From NCBI GenBank assembly GCA_035504175.1, contig DATJSJ010000049.1:1-30151 (forward strand): a stretch of DNA of 30,151 bases, in the 5' to 3' direction. Source of the stretch: DATJSJ01 sp035504175 (GTDB lineage Bacteria; Pseudomonadota; Alphaproteobacteria; Acetobacterales; Acetobacteraceae). The translations under genes and the position numbers were made by a program. The notes beneath the pieces are model-generated. The model saw only the letters and a program-made list of their open reading frames with translations, was not told where the DNA came from and did no database searches. Shown piece after piece: positions 8,601 to 15,672 of the stretch. Positions within the stretch are counted from its first letter, which is position 1. Each line of letters opens with the position of its first letter.

Positions 8601-8674
8601 CCGTAGCGCGCCATCCAGGCGCCGGCCAGCGTGTCGAGGAACGGCAGATGCGGCGGGATCGAGGCGAGGTTCAC
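5642..8674 (-). CDS. addB: AddB, exonuclease/inactive-helicase subunit of double-strand break repair
   Basis: 1010 aa, the length expected for alphaproteobacterial AddB. The N-terminus (IPPHLPFLDTLAGAW) and LPTRRAARGLTDAFL near residue 45 match the family. The C-terminal PD-(D/E)xK nuclease is visible as GRADRIERRADGTLAILDYKTGQLP, followed by QLPLEAAM. The GTG start at 8674 overlaps the murU TGA (GTGA), and the 3' end overlaps the addA start by 8 bp, so murU, addB and addA look translationally coupled. AddB supports AddA in resection and in recognising recombination hotspots in relatives. Confidence 0.95.
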   Translation of the reverse strand: MNLASIPPHLPFLDTLAGAWMARYGAGDDPAAVADGLILLPTRRAARGLTDAFLRASDGRPLLLPRIAAFGALDEGALALEGALDLPPAVDPMLRLAVLTRLVLACDGRDGAPTGADTAWPLGSALAELLDDIARAEIDFAAALPQAADPRFAGHWQRTLRFLELVTRFWPDWLAEQQLIDVVPRQRRLLDAQAASWGERPPSHPVWVAGTTGAVPAIARLLRVVAGLPQGLVVLPGVDLGMDEATWEALQDGHPQAGLRDLLAGLGATRGDVASWPAAAGPVPAGRVATLERALLPAASLHRWQGAPAPEITGLYQARPADQQEEAVAIAIALRDALERPGARAALVTPDRHLAARVTAELLRFGVIADDSAGEPLAQTPPAAFLRLLAGAVVEGLAPVALLSLLKHPLAAAGLDPATCRAAARTLERLCLRGPRPAPGIAGLRAALALAVRPTNSAEDGSAEPVPEARAQAGERAAGLLDRLEAALAPLLRLATLDATAPASALAALLAAAEALAATDAEPGAARLWSGEEGEALATHLAALAAALPVLPPLPPAALPGLLDASMAGTMVRSRRALRGREGTEHPRVFIWGLLEARLQTADLIVLGGLVETVWPPATDPGPWMSRPMRLEVGLPSPEAVIGQLAHDFVLAACAAPVVILSCPRRRDGAPAVPARWLARLSAMLAGAGRALPEHPCTEWTRALDQPAGPPRPVAPPAPRPPVAARPRRLSVTEIETWLRDPYAIHARHVLKLRRLLPIDQSADAADYGSIVHAGLHDFLRAVGTAWPADAPARLAACMDRALAAAGMRPALAAWWRPRLHRIAAWVGATEAARRGSGDPVAIASEISGEWQLAGPEGPFVLHGRADRIERRADGTLAILDYKTGQLPQPGEVERGTAPQLPLEAAMAGMGAFGAALAGPAAELTYWRLTGGFEAGEEKTLFRGKPDAVAAAAEQAAAGLRALIAAFDDPGQPYLSQPNPGAVPRFSDYAQLARVAEWAGAEDREAGEDA

Positions 8675-9414
8675 CGTGTCTCCCCGGTCACCTGCGCCTG
8701 CAGCGCGTCCTCGGCCTGCGCCAGATCGGCCGGGGTCGAGAGGTGAAACCAGAGCCCGTCATGCACCAGGGCGCGCAGCCGCCCTTCGGCGATCGACCGA
8801 TCCCAGACGCTATTCATGCCGAACGGCTCGCCGGGGGCACCGGCCTCGTGCAGCGCGCGCGGATGCAAAAGCTGCACGCCGGCGTAGACGTAGGGCACGA
8901 TCTCCTGCTCCGCCGGGCGCCGAACCGCGCCCCATTCGTCGAGCGCGAAATCGCCGGCACCGGTCTCGCTGGCCACCTGGAAGGTGGGATGCACCAGCAG
9001 CACCGCGTCCAGCGCGTCGGCATCGAATGCGCCGGCCAGCCGCAGCAGTGCCGGCGCCGGCCCGTTGAGCCAGAAACTGTCGCCATTGACCAGGTAGAGC
9101 GGCGCGTCGTCGAGATCGCCCTCGGCGAGGGCCGCGGCGACGGCGCCGCCGGTGTCGAGCAGCCGCGCCTCGCGCCGCAGCCGCAGCGCCGCCGGGCCGC
9201 GCCGGGCGCCAAGGTGCGCGGCGAGCCGATCGGCCTGCCAGTGGGCGTTGACGACGATCTGCCGCACGCCCGCCGCCTCGAGCCGGTCGAGCACGTGGTC
9301 GAGCAAGGTGCGCCGGCCGAGCGGCAGCAGCGGCTTGGCGGTCTCGGCGGTGAGCGGCCGCATGCGTCGGCCGAAGCCGGCGGCAAGTACCATTGCCTGG
9401 ACGGGCGGGTTCAC
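8671..9414 (-). CDS. murU: MurU, N-acetylmuramate alpha-1-phosphate uridylyltransferase
   Basis: 247 aa nucleotidyltransferase of the sugar-phosphate family. The signature MVLAAGFGRRMRPLT followed by KPLLPLG is at residues 8-32, and NGDSFW supplies the metal-binding Asp. It uses UTP and MurNAc-1-phosphate to make UDP-MurNAc in the peptidoglycan recycling route that bypasses de novo MurA/MurB. The GTG start at 9414 overlaps the tsaE stop (GTGA); the internal ATG at residue 8 is too close to the nucleotide-binding loop to be the likely start. The position between tsaE and addB is the usual place for murU in alphaproteobacteria, but the kinase gene amgK that normally sits between tsaE and murU is missing. 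Confidence 0.87.
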   Translation of the reverse strand: MNPPVQAMVLAAGFGRRMRPLTAETAKPLLPLGRRTLLDHVLDRLEAAGVRQIVVNAHWQADRLAAHLGARRGPAALRLRREARLLDTGGAVAAALAEGDLDDAPLYLVNGDSFWLNGPAPALLRLAGAFDADALDAVLLVHPTFQVASETGAGDFALDEWGAVRRPAEQEIVPYVYAGVQLLHPRALHEAGAPGEPFGMNSVWDRSIAEGRLRALVHDGLWFHLSTPADLAQAEDALQAQVTGETR

Positions 9415-9908
9415 GCGAGGCGGTCCTCCCAGCCGTGCAGGACCGCCCGCCGCGCGGTCGGGCCATTGAGCGAGAGCGTGATGGTCAGGGCATCATCGGG
9501 CCGCAGAGCGCCCAGCCGGTCCGGCCATTCCACGAGCACGATGTGCTGCCGCGCCGCCTCCCAGCCCAGTTCGGCCAGCGCCGCCGGCCCGTCCAGGCGC
9601 CACAGGTCGAAATGCGCCACCGGCCCGGCCGCGGTCTCGTACTCCTGCACGAGCGTGTAGCTGGGGCTGGGCACCTCCAGCGCAGGATTGCCGGTCGCGG
9701 CCCGCAGCAGGGCGCGGGCGAGTGTGGTCTTGCCGGCGCCGAGCGGGCCTTCCAGCAGCACGGCGTCGCCCGGTCGCAGCTGCGCGGCGATGCCGGCGGC
9801 GAGCGCCGCGGTCGCCTGCGGGTCCGGCAGCTCGCGCACCCGCGGCGCCGCCGCGATCGGTGGCTCCCGCGGCGGGGATGGCAGTGGACTCGGAAGCGGG
9901 GCCGGCAT
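9411..9908 (-). CDS. tsaE: TsaE, tRNA threonylcarbamoyladenosine biosynthesis ATPase
   Basis: 166 aa from the ATG at 9908. The P-loop LLEGPLGAGKTT is at residues 51-62, followed by the family motif SPSYTLVQEYE and by HFDLWRLDGPAALAELGWE. TsaE drives the TsaBD complex in t6A37 formation on ANN-decoding tRNAs. About 20 proline-rich residues precede the domain, so a slightly later start is possible. It is the first gene of the minus-strand operon and diverges from the plus-strand reductase with 88 bp between them, which must contain both promoters. Confidence 0.95.
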   Translation of the reverse strand: MPAPLPSPLPSPPREPPIAAAPRVRELPDPQATAALAAGIAAQLRPGDAVLLEGPLGAGKTTLARALLRAATGNPALEVPSPSYTLVQEYETAAGPVAHFDLWRLDGPAALAELGWEAARQHIVLVEWPDRLGALRPDDALTITLSLNGPTARRAVLHGWEDRLA

Positions 9909-9996
9909 CGCCGCCAATCTGCCAAACCGGGCGTGGCCCGGACAACCGTCGCGGCACGCTTGTGGGCGCCGCGCGGCCACCTGTAGCGTCGGCGCC

Positions 9997-11013
9997 ATGG
10001 CACGCGAGATCGAGACCGACGTGGCGATCGTCGGCGCCGGGCCGGTCGGCCTGTTCGCCGTCTTCGAATGCGGCATGCTGAAGCTGCGCAGCGTGCTGAT
10101 CGATGCGCTGGACGAAATCGGCGGCCAGTGCACCGCGCTCTATCCGGAGAAGCCGATCTACGACATCCCGGCCTATCCGCAGATCGCCGCCGAGCACCTG
10201 GTGGCCCAGCTCGAACGGCAGATCGCGCCGTTCGATCCGCCGCGCCTGCTCGGCCGCCGGGTGGAGCGGCTCTCCGGCGCGGCCGGCGATTTCACGCTCG
10301 GCACCGATCGCGGCGACGTGGTGCGGGCGCGGGTGGTACTGCTCGCCGCCGGCGCCGGCGCGTTCGGGCCGAACCGGCCGCCGCTCGCCGGGCTCGAAGC
10401 CTTCGAGGCCACGGGCGGCGTACAATACTACGTGCGGCGGCGGGAGGATTACCGCGGCCGGCGGGTGGTTATCGCCGGCGGCGGTGATTCCGCGGTGGAT
10501 TGGGCGCTGGCGCTGAAGGAGGTGGCGGCGAGCGTCGCGGTGGTGCACCGCCGCGGCCGCTTCCGCGCCGCGCCGGAGACCGCGGCCCAGCTCGATGCCG
10601 CGGCGGCCGCCGGCGAACTGGCGCTGGTCATCCCGTATCAGCTCCACGCCTTGCACGGCGCGGACGGGCGGCTGGACGCGGTCGAGGTCGCCTCGCTCGA
10701 GGGCGGCACGCGGCTGCTGCCGGCCGACGTGCTGCTGCCCTTCTTCGGGCTCTCCATGGATCTCGGGCCGATCGCCGGTTGGGGCCTGGCGTTGGACCGG
10801 CATCACCTTTCCGTGGACCCGGCGACCTGCGAGACCAGCCTGCCCGGCGTGTTCGCGATCGGCGACGTCGCGACTTATCCCGGAAAGCTAAAGTTAATTC
10901 TGCAAGGTTTCAGCGAGGCCGCGGTCGCAGCGCACGCCATACATCCGATCGTATTTCCCGGTCAGGCGCTGCATTTCGAGTATTCCACCAGCAAAGGCGT
11001 GCCGTCCTTGTAG
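9997..11013 (+). CDS. Ferredoxin/flavodoxin--NADP(+) reductase, thioredoxin-reductase-like type
   Basis: 338 aa flavoprotein. The FAD-binding GxGxxG is IVGAGPVGLF at 11-20, with IDALDEIGGQC after it and YPEKPIYDIPAYP at 49-61, a family hallmark. The NADPH-binding motif is VVIAGGGDSAVDWAL at 157-171. FAIGDVATYPGKLKLILQGFSEA is the C-terminal FAD motif. There is no redox-active CxxC, which separates it from thioredoxin reductase. It moves electrons between NADPH and ferredoxin or flavodoxin in the cytoplasm. The ATG at 9997 begins just before the first beta strand; no clear Shine-Dalgarno precedes it. The MHS transporter starts about 50 bp downstream on the same strand. Confidence 0.93.
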   Translation: MAREIETDVAIVGAGPVGLFAVFECGMLKLRSVLIDALDEIGGQCTALYPEKPIYDIPAYPQIAAEHLVAQLERQIAPFDPPRLLGRRVERLSGAAGDFTLGTDRGDVVRARVVLLAAGAGAFGPNRPPLAGLEAFEATGGVQYYVRRREDYRGRRVVIAGGGDSAVDWALALKEVAASVAVVHRRGRFRAAPETAAQLDAAAAAGELALVIPYQLHALHGADGRLDAVEVASLEGGTRLLPADVLLPFFGLSMDLGPIAGWGLALDRHHLSVDPATCETSLPGVFAIGDVATYPGKLKLILQGFSEAAVAAHAIHPIVFPGQALHFEYSTSKGVPSL

Positions 11014-11070
11014 CGTGACGGCCGCCTTCACGGGTATGATCGTTCCTGGATCAGCGAACGGGTGACCTGG

Positions 11071-12369
11071 ATGCGGATCTCTATGCCGAAGGCAGCGGCC
11101 GCCGGTTTTGTCGGCGCGTTGCTCGAGTGGTATGATTTTTATATATTTGCCACTGGTGCGGCGCTGGTATTCGGGCAGGTCTTCTTCCCCGGCCACGATC
11201 CGGTCGCCCGAACCATGGCAGCGTTTGGCGCTTTCGCCGCCGGGTTCCTCGCGCGGCCGCTCGGCGGCTTCATCTTCGGCCATATCGGCGACCGTCTCGG
11301 CCGCAAGACGAGCCTGATCGCCACCCTGGTCATCATCGGCATCGGCACCTTCCTGATCGGGCTGCTGCCCGGCTATGCCGCGATCGGGCCGGCGGCGCCG
11401 ATCCTGCTGGTGATCCTGCGCGTGCTGCAGGGCATCGGACTCGGTGGTGAGTACGGCGGTGCCAGCCTGATCGCGATCGAGCATGCGCCCCGGTCACGCC
11501 GCGGCTTCTGGGGCAGCCTGCCGCAGGCGGCCTCCCCCGGCGGGCTGCTGCTGGCGACCGGCGTGTTCAGCCTGTCGGCGCTGCTGCCGCACGACGCCTT
11601 CATGGCCTGGGGCTGGCGCATCCCGTTCCTGCTGAGTGCCGTGATGCTGGCGGTCGGGCTGTACGTGCGCCTCAGCATTTCCGAGACGCCCGACTTCATC
11701 GCGACCGCGGAGCAGACCACCGCACTGCCCGCCATGCAGTTGCTGCGCACCCACAAGCGCAGCGCGATCCTGGCGACCGGCGCCCGGCTGGCCGAGACGG
11801 TCGCCGGCAACATGATTAAATCCTTCGGCCTGACCTACGTGACGGTGGCGCTCGGGCTCGGCGCCGCGACCGCGCTCGGGGCGCAGATGGCGACCGCGGC
11901 AGTCGGGCTCGTGGTCACGCCCCTGTTCGGCCTGCTGGGAGACCGGTTCGGACGGCGGCAGACCTACATGGCCGGGGCCGCCTTCGCCGCCCTGCTGGCA
12001 TTCCCGTTCTTCTGGCTGCTCGGGATGCGCACGGATCTCGCCGTCTGGGTCGGCTTCATCATCGTCTACAACCTCGGTCCGACGCTGATGCTGAGCGTGC
12101 AGCCGAGCTTCTTCGCCGAATTGTTCGCGCCGCGGGTGCGCTACACCGGGCTTTCGGTCGCCTACCAGGTCTCCTCCATCGTCGGCGGCTTCACCCCGCT
12201 CGCCGCCCTGTGGCTGCTGCAGGTCAACGGCAACCGGCCCTGGCTGGTCGCGGCGATGATCGCGGCGGTCGGCGTGCTCTCCTTCATCTGCGCCGCGGTC
12301 AGCCAGGGCCGGTTGCCCGCCGCGGAGAGCGCGTCCCGCGCCGCGGCACGCTCCGTCCCGGTCGCCTGA
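11071..12369 (+). CDS. MHS-family major facilitator, probable organic-acid or amino-acid:H+ symporter
   Basis: 432 aa from the ATG at 11071; GTG 11062 and ATG 11083 are in-frame alternatives. The metabolite:H+ symporter signature GALLEWYDFYIFATGAAL lies in the first membrane segment, followed by FAAGFLARPLGGFIFGHIGDRLGRKT and RVLQGIGLGGEYGGASL. About twelve hydrophobic segments are present, as in KgtP, ShiA and ProP relatives. The substrate cannot be read from sequence; dicarboxylates, aromatic acids, shikimate or betaines are all possible. It follows the reductase by a short gap, but a functional link is not obvious. Confidence 0.88.
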   Translation: MRISMPKAAAAGFVGALLEWYDFYIFATGAALVFGQVFFPGHDPVARTMAAFGAFAAGFLARPLGGFIFGHIGDRLGRKTSLIATLVIIGIGTFLIGLLPGYAAIGPAAPILLVILRVLQGIGLGGEYGGASLIAIEHAPRSRRGFWGSLPQAASPGGLLLATGVFSLSALLPHDAFMAWGWRIPFLLSAVMLAVGLYVRLSISETPDFIATAEQTTALPAMQLLRTHKRSAILATGARLAETVAGNMIKSFGLTYVTVALGLGAATALGAQMATAAVGLVVTPLFGLLGDRFGRRQTYMAGAAFAALLAFPFFWLLGMRTDLAVWVGFIIVYNLGPTLMLSVQPSFFAELFAPRVRYTGLSVAYQVSSIVGGFTPLAALWLLQVNGNRPWLVAAMIAAVGVLSFICAAVSQGRLPAAESASRAAARSVPVA

Positions 12370-12572
12370 GGCTCCGAGCAGCGCCGGGTCCGCCACCACC
12401 GCGCGCCCCTGGCGCCGTTGAAGCGGCTGGTCCCGCCGCGCGGGGGCTTGTGACGTCGCGCGCACAGACCGGCGGGAACTTGACCGGCCCGGCTGCATTC
12501 GTCTCCCTTTCATCCTGCCCGAGGGTAAGTGTCATAATGGCGCCGGGCGATTCGGCCCCGAGGAGACCATCC

Positions 12573-12869
12573 ATGCCAACCAAGAAGTCCGCGAAGGAGG
12601 CTTCCTCACAGGAGGGCGCGGCTCCGAAGAAAGGCGCGTTGCAGACTCCGCTGCAGCCGTCGAAGGAACTCGCCGCCGTGGTCGGGCCCGGCAAGCTGTC
12701 GCGGGGCGAGGTCGTCAGCAAGATCTGGGACTACATCAAGGCCCACAACCTGCAGAACCCGGAGAACCGGCGCGAGATCCTGGCCGACGACAAGCTCCGC
12801 CCGGTCTTCGGCAAGGACAAGGTGACGATGTTCGAGATGAACAAGCATCTCGCTCAGCACCTGAAGTGA
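12573..12869 (+). CDS. SWIB/MDM2-domain protein
   Basis: 98 aa. After a Lys/Ala-rich N-terminal tail (MPTKKSAKEASSQ), a complete SWIB domain covers roughly residues 28-95: LQPSKELAAVVGPGKLSRGEVVSKIW, then DYIKAHNLQNPENRREILAD, then KLRPVFGKDKVTMFEMNKHLAQHL. AGGAG at 12561-12565 lies 7 bp before the ATG at 12573. Stand-alone SWIB proteins are common in alphaproteobacteria and chlamydiae and are thought to bind DNA or chromatin-like complexes; the exact role is unknown. It is followed by a GC-rich hairpin. Confidence 0.95.
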   Translation: MPTKKSAKEASSQEGAAPKKGALQTPLQPSKELAAVVGPGKLSRGEVVSKIWDYIKAHNLQNPENRREILADDKLRPVFGKDKVTMFEMNKHLAQHLK

Positions 12870-12879
12870 CGATCCGGCG

Positions 12880-12898
12880 CGGGCGGGCGCGCCGCCCG
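12880..12898 (+). terminator. Hairpin after the SWIB gene
   Basis: Perfect 7-bp stem CGGGCGG (12880-12886) and CCGCCCG (12892-12898) with a GCGCG loop, 10 bp after the stop codon. No T-run follows, so it is a candidate terminator by position only. Confidence 0.4.
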
Positions 12899-13191
12899 TC
12901 GCACCGACCGGACCTTCATGTGGGACGGATCTCTGCCTCGCGATGCCTCGGGCCGGGGGCGAACCCCGCGATTGCCGCGTGACCGAAGCGACGCGATCTA
13001 CCGGCGGCCGCGTGTGCGGTGCGCTCCCTGGCTGAAGGCGACAGGACGGCCGCATCGCGCTGTAGACGGGGAGGGCGCGGCGCGCCCCGCTGTGGCGCGG
13101 GGTCTTGGCACTCTTCGGGCCCTATCGCACAGTCCCGCCGCCGTACGCCTGCCCCCAGCAAGCCCGAATCCCCCTGCCAGGAGCGTTCTGC
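12899..13191. other. Non-coding interval between SWIB gene and small lipoprotein
   Basis: About 290 bp with no reading frame that resembles a protein; the open frames here are Arg/Pro/Ala-rich as expected from GC bias. A 6-bp stem CCCCGC/GCGGGG at about 13086-13103 is the only structure seen. The promoter of the lipoprotein gene should lie at its right end. Confidence 0.5.
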
Positions 13192-13344
13192 ATGCGCCCG
13201 TCCCTACTCGCCCTGCTGCTGCCCCTCGCGCTGGCGGGCTGCATCAGCTTCAGCAGCAGTTCGCCGCCGCCGCCGGCGCCCAGCACCGTCGTCGTGCCGG
13301 CCCCTGCGGGCTGCGGCACCGCGACGACGCCACCCTGCCAGTAG
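13192..13344 (+). CDS. Short hypothetical lipoprotein
   Basis: 50 aa. The N-terminal signal peptide MRPSLLALLLPLALAGC has a lipobox (LALAGC) with the lipidated Cys at residue 17. The mature part is short and Ser/Pro/Val-rich (ISFSSSSPPPPAPSTVVVPAP) and ends in a Cys pair region (GCGTATTPPCQ). AGGAG at about 13179-13183 precedes the ATG at 13192 by 8 bp, supporting translation. No function can be assigned; similar tiny Pro-rich lipoproteins occur widely in alphaproteobacteria. It converges with the DUF2459 gene, only 3 bp apart. Confidence 0.75.
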   Translation: MRPSLLALLLPLALAGCISFSSSSPPPPAPSTVVVPAPAGCGTATTPPCQ

Positions 13345-13347
13345 CAC

Positions 13348-14064
13348 CTAACGCTCGGCGGTCCGCCGCGCCGGCTCCTCGTCCTGCGCGGCCGCGGCCC
13401 GCCGGGCCTCCGCCATCACCTGGTCCGCGAACAGGATCCCCGTCGCGGTGACCGGCAGGCCCGCCTGACGCAGCGCCTCCGCCGTCCACGTGTTGCAGGT
13501 GTGGAAGCCGTCGTAGGTGCCGTCCGAGGCGTAGAACAGGCTGCCGGAATAGGGACCATCGCCGATCGGCTGCGCGCGTCCGGCTCCGTCCCGCGCCAGA
13601 TACGCGGCGATGAAACGCGTGACGCGCTGCCGCTCCTCTGGGGTGACGCGAAGGGCCACGACGTGCTCGGCGCCGAACGCCGCGACCGGCGAATCCCGCA
13701 GACCGGTCACCAGGATCATCCCCGGGCTCGGCAACAGCGCCGTCAGCATCTCGAACAGCCCCCGGTCGCGGCTGAGCAGGTAGCCCTTCTCGCCGAAGCC
13801 GAACACCAGGTAGCGCGCGCCGGGGAAGTCGCTCGCCGGCCCGGCCAGGCTTGGCCCGGTCTCCGCGGTCGGCAGCCCGATATCGGTGTGCCAGCCGCGG
13901 CCGACGACATAGACCGTGTCGGTGGCCGGGGCTTGTGGCGCCGCCTCGGAGGCGGCCGGGCTGCGCGGCATCGCCATCCGGCCCGATTGGCATGCGGCCA
14001 GCATCAAGCAAGCGACGAGCGCTGCGGCCCGGCGCGGCCGGGCGCGCGGGCGAACTGCCGTCAA
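13348..14064 (-). CDS. DUF2459-family lipoprotein
   Basis: 238 aa from a TTG at 14064. The start gives a basic n-region and a hydrophobic stretch ending in LMLAAC, a lipobox, so the product is probably an envelope lipoprotein. The family (TIGR02117-like) is recognised by YVVGRGWHTDIGLP, ARYLVFGFGEKGYLLSR, and near the C-terminus DGTYDGFHTCNTWTAEALRQAGLPV. The conserved His, Cys and Asn residues suggest an amidase/peptidase-like fold, but no activity is established. The TTG overlaps the TGA of the upstream small membrane protein (TTGA), suggesting translational coupling. The C-terminal tail is charged and low in complexity. Confidence 0.85.
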   Translation of the reverse strand: MTAVRPRARPRRAAALVACLMLAACQSGRMAMPRSPAASEAAPQAPATDTVYVVGRGWHTDIGLPTAETGPSLAGPASDFPGARYLVFGFGEKGYLLSRDRGLFEMLTALLPSPGMILVTGLRDSPVAAFGAEHVVALRVTPEERQRVTRFIAAYLARDGAGRAQPIGDGPYSGSLFYASDGTYDGFHTCNTWTAEALRQAGLPVTATGILFADQVMAEARRAAAAQDEEPARRTAER

Positions 14065-14342
14065 GGGATATCGACCTCGCTGCGCCGTCGGCGCACCAGC
14101 CAGCTCACCGATGCGAAGGCGCCGAACCAGGAGCCGGACGCGGCGAACAGCACATACACGGCGTTCTGTGTGTAGCTGATCACCGCGAAGGCGGAGAGCA
14201 GGTACCACAGCCCGCTCCAGTTCGCCGCGCCGAAGCGCCTGCGTGCCGAGACGGCGGCGTTGAACTGGACGTAGACGGCGTCGGTCACCGCGGTGCAGAT
14301 GAACACCCCTGCCGCGACGACCGGATCGATGGCCAGGTGCAT
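14061..14342 (-). CDS. Small hypothetical membrane protein
   Basis: 93 aa from the ATG at 14342. Three hydrophobic segments are visible: about 8-28 (VAAGVFICTAVTDAVYVQF), 45-66 (GLWYLLSAFAVISYTQNAVYV) and 64-84 overlapping into FAASGSWFGAFASVSWLV, followed by a positive cluster RRRRSEVD. I do not recognise a named family. The stop codon overlaps the start of the DUF2459 lipoprotein gene, so the two are likely made together at the cell envelope. Confidence 0.8.
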   Translation of the reverse strand: MHLAIDPVVAAGVFICTAVTDAVYVQFNAAVSARRRFGAANWSGLWYLLSAFAVISYTQNAVYVLFAASGSWFGAFASVSWLVRRRRSEVDIP

Positions 14343-14494
14343 GGGATCTCCGTGCGAAAGCTGGCTCGTGCCTGATCGCGCGCGACCGGCGTGCCGTGCC
14401 AGTGGTTCGGCATCGGCCGGGACGACCCGTCAACGCCGCGTGGCCCGGCGCTTCCCGCACGACGGGTGCGCCGGCGAACCCCGGCGCGGCGGCG

Positions 14495-14656
14495 CTACAA
14501 CAGGAACAGCGCCATCAACACCAGGATCAGCACCACCAGTGCGACGCCGCCGACGATGAAATGGGTGAAGGAAATCCAGAACCCCTGCCGGTCGGCGAGG
14601 AAGGCCTCGGGCGTGGTCGGCCCGACGGTCTCGGTGGTCAACGTCGTCGTCGCCAT
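14495..14656 (-). CDS. aa3-type cytochrome c oxidase subunit IV-like peptide
   Basis: 53 aa from the ATG at 14656; a start at 14677 (MERTEHTMA) is possible. It has a short soluble N-terminus, then PEAFLADRQGFWISFTHF and one membrane segment VGGVALVVLILVLMALFLL at the very C-terminus. This layout, an F-x-x-x-x-x-x-F/W stretch before a single helix ending in LMALFLL, is that of the bacterial COX subunit IV (COX_aa3) family, which lies beside the oxidase core. No oxidase genes are nearby, so it stands alone here. Confidence 0.75.
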   Translation of the reverse strand: MATTTLTTETVGPTTPEAFLADRQGFWISFTHFIVGGVALVVLILVLMALFLL

Positions 14657-14777
14657 GGTGTGTTCGGTCCGTTCCATCGGTCCGGGATCGATCCGGGTCC
14701 TCGCCTCCTTTCTGACCGCAACCGGTGCCGCGATCAATGGCGGCCCGATGAATGATCGGACGCCGGGCAGAAGCGGG

Positions 14778-15608
14778 TCACGCCGCCAGCAGCACCGCGC
14801 CGAGCGCCACCAGCCCGCAGGCGGCGAGCCGCCGCGGCGGCAGGGTCTCGCCCAGGAACACCCGTCCGATCATCGCGGCAAAGATGATGCCGGTCTCGCG
14901 CAGCGCCGCCACCGACCCGAACTGGCCAAGCGACAGGGCCGCCACCACCGTCCCATAGGCGAGGAGCTGCAGCACGCCGCCGATCACCGCCCGCCCGGTC
15001 GCGGCCGACCAGATCGGCTGCGTCGGCTTGCCGCGAAGCGCCAGGTGGCCCGCCAGCATCAGGCTGCCATAGGCGGCGTAGATCCACGCGACATAGATCA
15101 GCGGGTTGCCGGCGGCGCGGGAGCCGAACCCGTCCGACGTGGTGTAGGCAGCGATGAAGCAGCCGGTGCCGAGTGCGAGCAGCATCGAGCGCCGGTCCGC
15201 CCGGCCGCGCCCCAGCGCCAGGGTCGCCATGCCCGCGGCGATCGTCGCGATCCCGGCCAGCGCCCCCGGAGCCGGGCGCTGTCCGGCAAGCAGGAAGGCG
15301 GCCACCGTCACCAGCACCGGGGCCGAGCCGCGGGCGATGGGATAGACCTGCGCCAGGCCGCCGGTCTTGTAGGCCGCGGTCAGGAACAGGCTGTACCCGA
15401 CCTGCAGCGTCGAGGAGAGGGCGATGAACGGCCAGCTCGCCGGCCGCGGCAGTGGCGCCGCGATCGCCACCGGCAGGGCGACCACCGCGGTCGCGGCGCT
15501 CATCACCGTCATCGACCACAACCGGTCGCCCCCGGTACGCAACAGGGCGTTCCAGGTCGCGTGCAGCGCCGCCGCAACCAGCACCAGGCCGATGACGGTG
15601 CCGTTCAC
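14778..15608 (-). CDS. EamA/DMT-family transporter under TPP riboswitch control, candidate thiamine(-precursor) transporter
   Basis: 276 aa integral membrane protein with about ten helices in two EamA halves. LHATWNALLRTGG near residue 15 and ALHATWN-type opening are typical of this DMT subgroup; the second half contains YVAWIYAAYGSLML and SVAALRETGIIFAAMIG with the FLGETLPPRRL end motif. The start is GTG at 15608, overlapped by the stop of a 20-codon leader frame (GTGA). A TPP riboswitch lies 65-150 bp upstream on the same strand. TPP aptamers control thiamine synthesis and uptake genes, so this transporter probably imports thiamine or its pyrimidine or thiazole moiety. The substrate is inferred from regulation, not from the protein. 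Confidence 0.9.
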   Translation of the reverse strand: MNGTVIGLVLVAAALHATWNALLRTGGDRLWSMTVMSAATAVVALPVAIAAPLPRPASWPFIALSSTLQVGYSLFLTAAYKTGGLAQVYPIARGSAPVLVTVAAFLLAGQRPAPGALAGIATIAAGMATLALGRGRADRRSMLLALGTGCFIAAYTTSDGFGSRAAGNPLIYVAWIYAAYGSLMLAGHLALRGKPTQPIWSAATGRAVIGGVLQLLAYGTVVAALSLGQFGSVAALRETGIIFAAMIGRVFLGETLPPRRLAACGLVALGAVLLAA

Positions 15609-15667
15609 GCCAGGAGCGGCCCCGGCGTCGGTCGATCCTCCGGGCGGGAAATCGCGTGATCGCGCAT
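15605..15667 (-). CDS. Possible leader ORF between TPP riboswitch and transporter
   Basis: ATG at 15667, 20 codons, then TGA at 15607-15605 that overlaps the GTG start of the transporter (GTGA). GGGGA at 15677-15673, at the 3' edge of the riboswitch, is 5 nt before the ATG and would be a usable ribosome binding site, whereas the transporter GTG has none. The peptide (MRDHAISRPEDRPTPG...) has no recognisable features. It could couple riboswitch state to transporter translation, or be chance. Confidence 0.3.
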   Translation of the reverse strand: MRDHAISRPEDRPTPGPLLA

Positions 15668-15672
15668 GCTGG

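Noticed and set aside
4823..8746. Another long plus-strand open frame opposite addA and addB
   Set aside because: Low-complexity translation with no motif; the minus strand encodes AddAB with catalytic motifs.
12918..13451. Plus-strand open frame across the lipoprotein region
   Set aside because: Arg/Pro/Ala-rich without motif or ribosome binding site; the short lipoprotein in another frame has a signal peptide and a good ribosome binding site.
14391..15659. Plus-strand open frame opposite the COX IV-like and EamA genes
   Set aside because: Gln/Arg-rich antisense product with no domain; the opposite strand encodes a recognisable transporter with its riboswitch.
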